DNA of 64,000 nucleotides from Euphorbia lathyris. Lineage: Eukaryota > Streptophyta > Magnoliopsida > Malpighiales > Euphorbiaceae. The position numbers were made by a program, and so were the translations under genes. Where the stretch lies: positions 56,878,395 to 56,942,394 of the forward strand of contig NC_088912.1 in assembly GCF_963576675.1 (NCBI RefSeq), read 5' to 3'. Under the pieces are notes generated by a model. The model was not told the DNA's origin. It was given only the letters and a program-made list of their open reading frames with translations, and did not search any database. Of the stretch, positions 62,716 to 64,000 are shown in pieces. Numbering within the stretch: position 1 is the stretch's first letter; each line of letters begins with the position of its first letter.

Positions 62716-64000
62716 TGTTGGTCCCTTGTGATATAAGGATTAGTTCCTAAGGGGGGATAAGGAACTATTAAAAAAATTTATCCTTTAAAGGCTGACTTAG
62801 TTCTTATATCACTTAAGATTTTTCTTTTAGCACTTGATATTGAGTGAGGTCAGAGGCAGCGTTAGTTAATGAAAAACTAAGGTTGCTTCTACCGTTGAGT
62901 CAGGAGATAGCACTAAGGAGTTTATTCCTGAACTGAGTATCAATAATCACAACTCAACATTATATTAGTTAAGCGTTTTACTAGGCATAATATAAAGCAA
63001 GCATATAAGGAGTTGAGGGTTAGAAGATGTTACTCAGCAAATTTATTCTGGTTCGGCCTCCTGCCTACGTCCAATCCCCGGAATCCTTCCGAGCTTTAAT
63101 CCACTACTGAGCTCTTTTAGGTAGAGCACAAACCTCTTACAATAGATTTACAGAGTACCTTCCTCTACAATCCTATACTCAGTACTAAGAGTAGTTACAG
63201 AGTACCTTCCTCTATATCTACCTACAGTCAGCACTAGCTACCTTTGAATGCTAACTACTCAGTAACTCAGAGTCTCCTCTCAATTTAAGAATTGATAAGT
63301 TTGTTCTATTAACAAAGAACACTTGTATGATCTAGTTTAAACGTTTACACAAAGATTGGAATTAGTGTAAGATTGCTTTGCTTTTTACATAGAAACTTCA
63401 AGTGAGAATTTGCTCAGCGGTTCGACTTGGTGAAGATCTGCATCAAATGAAGCAAATGATGGGCCTATTTACAGTGACACCTGGGCCTTCAGTGATTTTG
63501 AATTTCGAAATAACCGTTGGAGGGAAACGGCTCTGCTGTCCCTTTTGCTCCTCAGTGCTTAGAGTCTTCGGCCAATAAGAACGTTGCGTTTTCTGCATTG
63601 ATCAGTGCTCATATGCTTTTGGTCAGTAAGCGCCGGGTTGTCTCTCCATTTATGGCAAAGTCTCCTCCACAACCTTTTGTTGCGTCTGAACTTTTCCTTA
63701 AATGGATTAGCTTTGTCTACAAGTTGGTTGAGTCAACTTCTTCTTGTCTCTTGTCTCTTGTCCGTTCTACTCAGCAGCTTCATTGTGAAGCAGTTAACAA
63801 GCCTTCTAGATCCTTCTACCTACTGAGCTGAGTTGATCCATAAGCTTGGATTTGTTGCTTGGGCTTTAGACTTGTCTTCATGGGCTTTGGGCCTTGGTCT
63901 TAATGTCTTTCAATTCTTGTGAATTAAATACTCAACACTTGAACAAACACATTAGTAACAAATAAATCAAAGCATTTAAATTTAATGTGTTGGAATATTT
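62716..64000 (-). repeat. Sirevirus 5' LTR (cut by window end)
   Basis: Starts TGTTGGTCCCTTGTG at 62716. The last bases of the window correspond to 45540 of the 3' LTR, so about 59 bp of this LTR lie outside. It differs from the 3' LTR by scattered substitutions and small indels. The reading frames at 63517-63831 and at 45064-45462 are matching LTR sequence, not genes. Confidence 0.9.

Larger units (their letters stand above)
44261..64000 (-). mobile_element. Sirevirus-like Copia element with nested insertions
   Basis: Minus strand, reading from the right: 5' LTR (62716 to beyond the window end), tRNA-Met site, gag, protease, integrase, RT, RNase H, a third ORF, polypurine tract, then 3' LTR (45599-44261). 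Gag has two CCHC knuckles, as in Sireviruses. The third ORF is interrupted between 56814 and 46500 by an Athila element and a Tat-type LTR. The element alone would be about 9.5 kb. LTRs are clearly related, with short indels. Confidence 0.88.

Overview
This is nuclear DNA from a flowering plant, almost certainly a eudicot. The evidence is one intact six-exon YABBY transcription-factor gene, Copia and Gypsy (Sirevirus, Tork, Athila, Tat-type) LTR retrotransposons primed by initiator tRNA-Met or tRNA-Asp, LINE 3' ends, a tRNA-derived SINE and many AT-rich MITEs. I cannot name the species. Nothing is prokaryotic: no operons, CRISPR arrays or rRNA/tRNA genes were found.

Layout. 1-1938: 5' end (gag start, PBS, LTR) of a minus-strand Sirevirus-like Copia element that runs off the left edge. 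2059-4470: a broken plus-strand gene fragment whose four exons still have consistent splice sites. 4471-12783: a degenerate minus-strand Tat-lineage Gypsy element with a second RNase H. 13033-14309: a Mutator-like TIR element with a 5'-truncated LINE inside. 14465-15687: AT-rich, with a fold-back repeat. 15688-23081: Athila-type LTRs in opposite orientations around a Sirevirus 3' fragment and an Athila third ORF. 23500-29470: a minus-strand Copia gag/protease split by a complete but dead Tork-type Copia (24728-29181). 29767-30997: a Mutator-like hairpin element interrupted by rearranged pararetrovirus-like sequence, which itself carries a SINE.

31407-32852 is the one apparently functional host gene, a YABBY2-like regulator of lateral-organ development. 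It is bordered by MITEs, microsatellites and a LINE remnant. 36160-42137: a fairly young Copia element with an intact gag and a badly deleted pol. 42195-43433: two more Mutator-like MITEs, one inside a CACTA-like terminus. 44261 to beyond the right edge: a second Sirevirus, minus strand, with both LTRs, gag, pol and a third ORF. That third ORF is split by a nested Athila (49.5-56.8 kb) and a Tat-type LTR (46502-49455).

Functionally the window is one gene in a sea of nested transposable elements. No LTR element retains a full set of intact ORFs, so none looks autonomous. The points most worth a second look are: five TIR elements with 8-10 bp target duplications; a hairpin minisatellite just upstream of a TATA box in a Tat-type LTR; palindromic GTCAC-GTGAC arrays in Athila LTRs; a canonical TATA box ahead of the Sirevirus third ORF; and the SINE in pararetroviral sequence. 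I found no convincing wholly new biological system.
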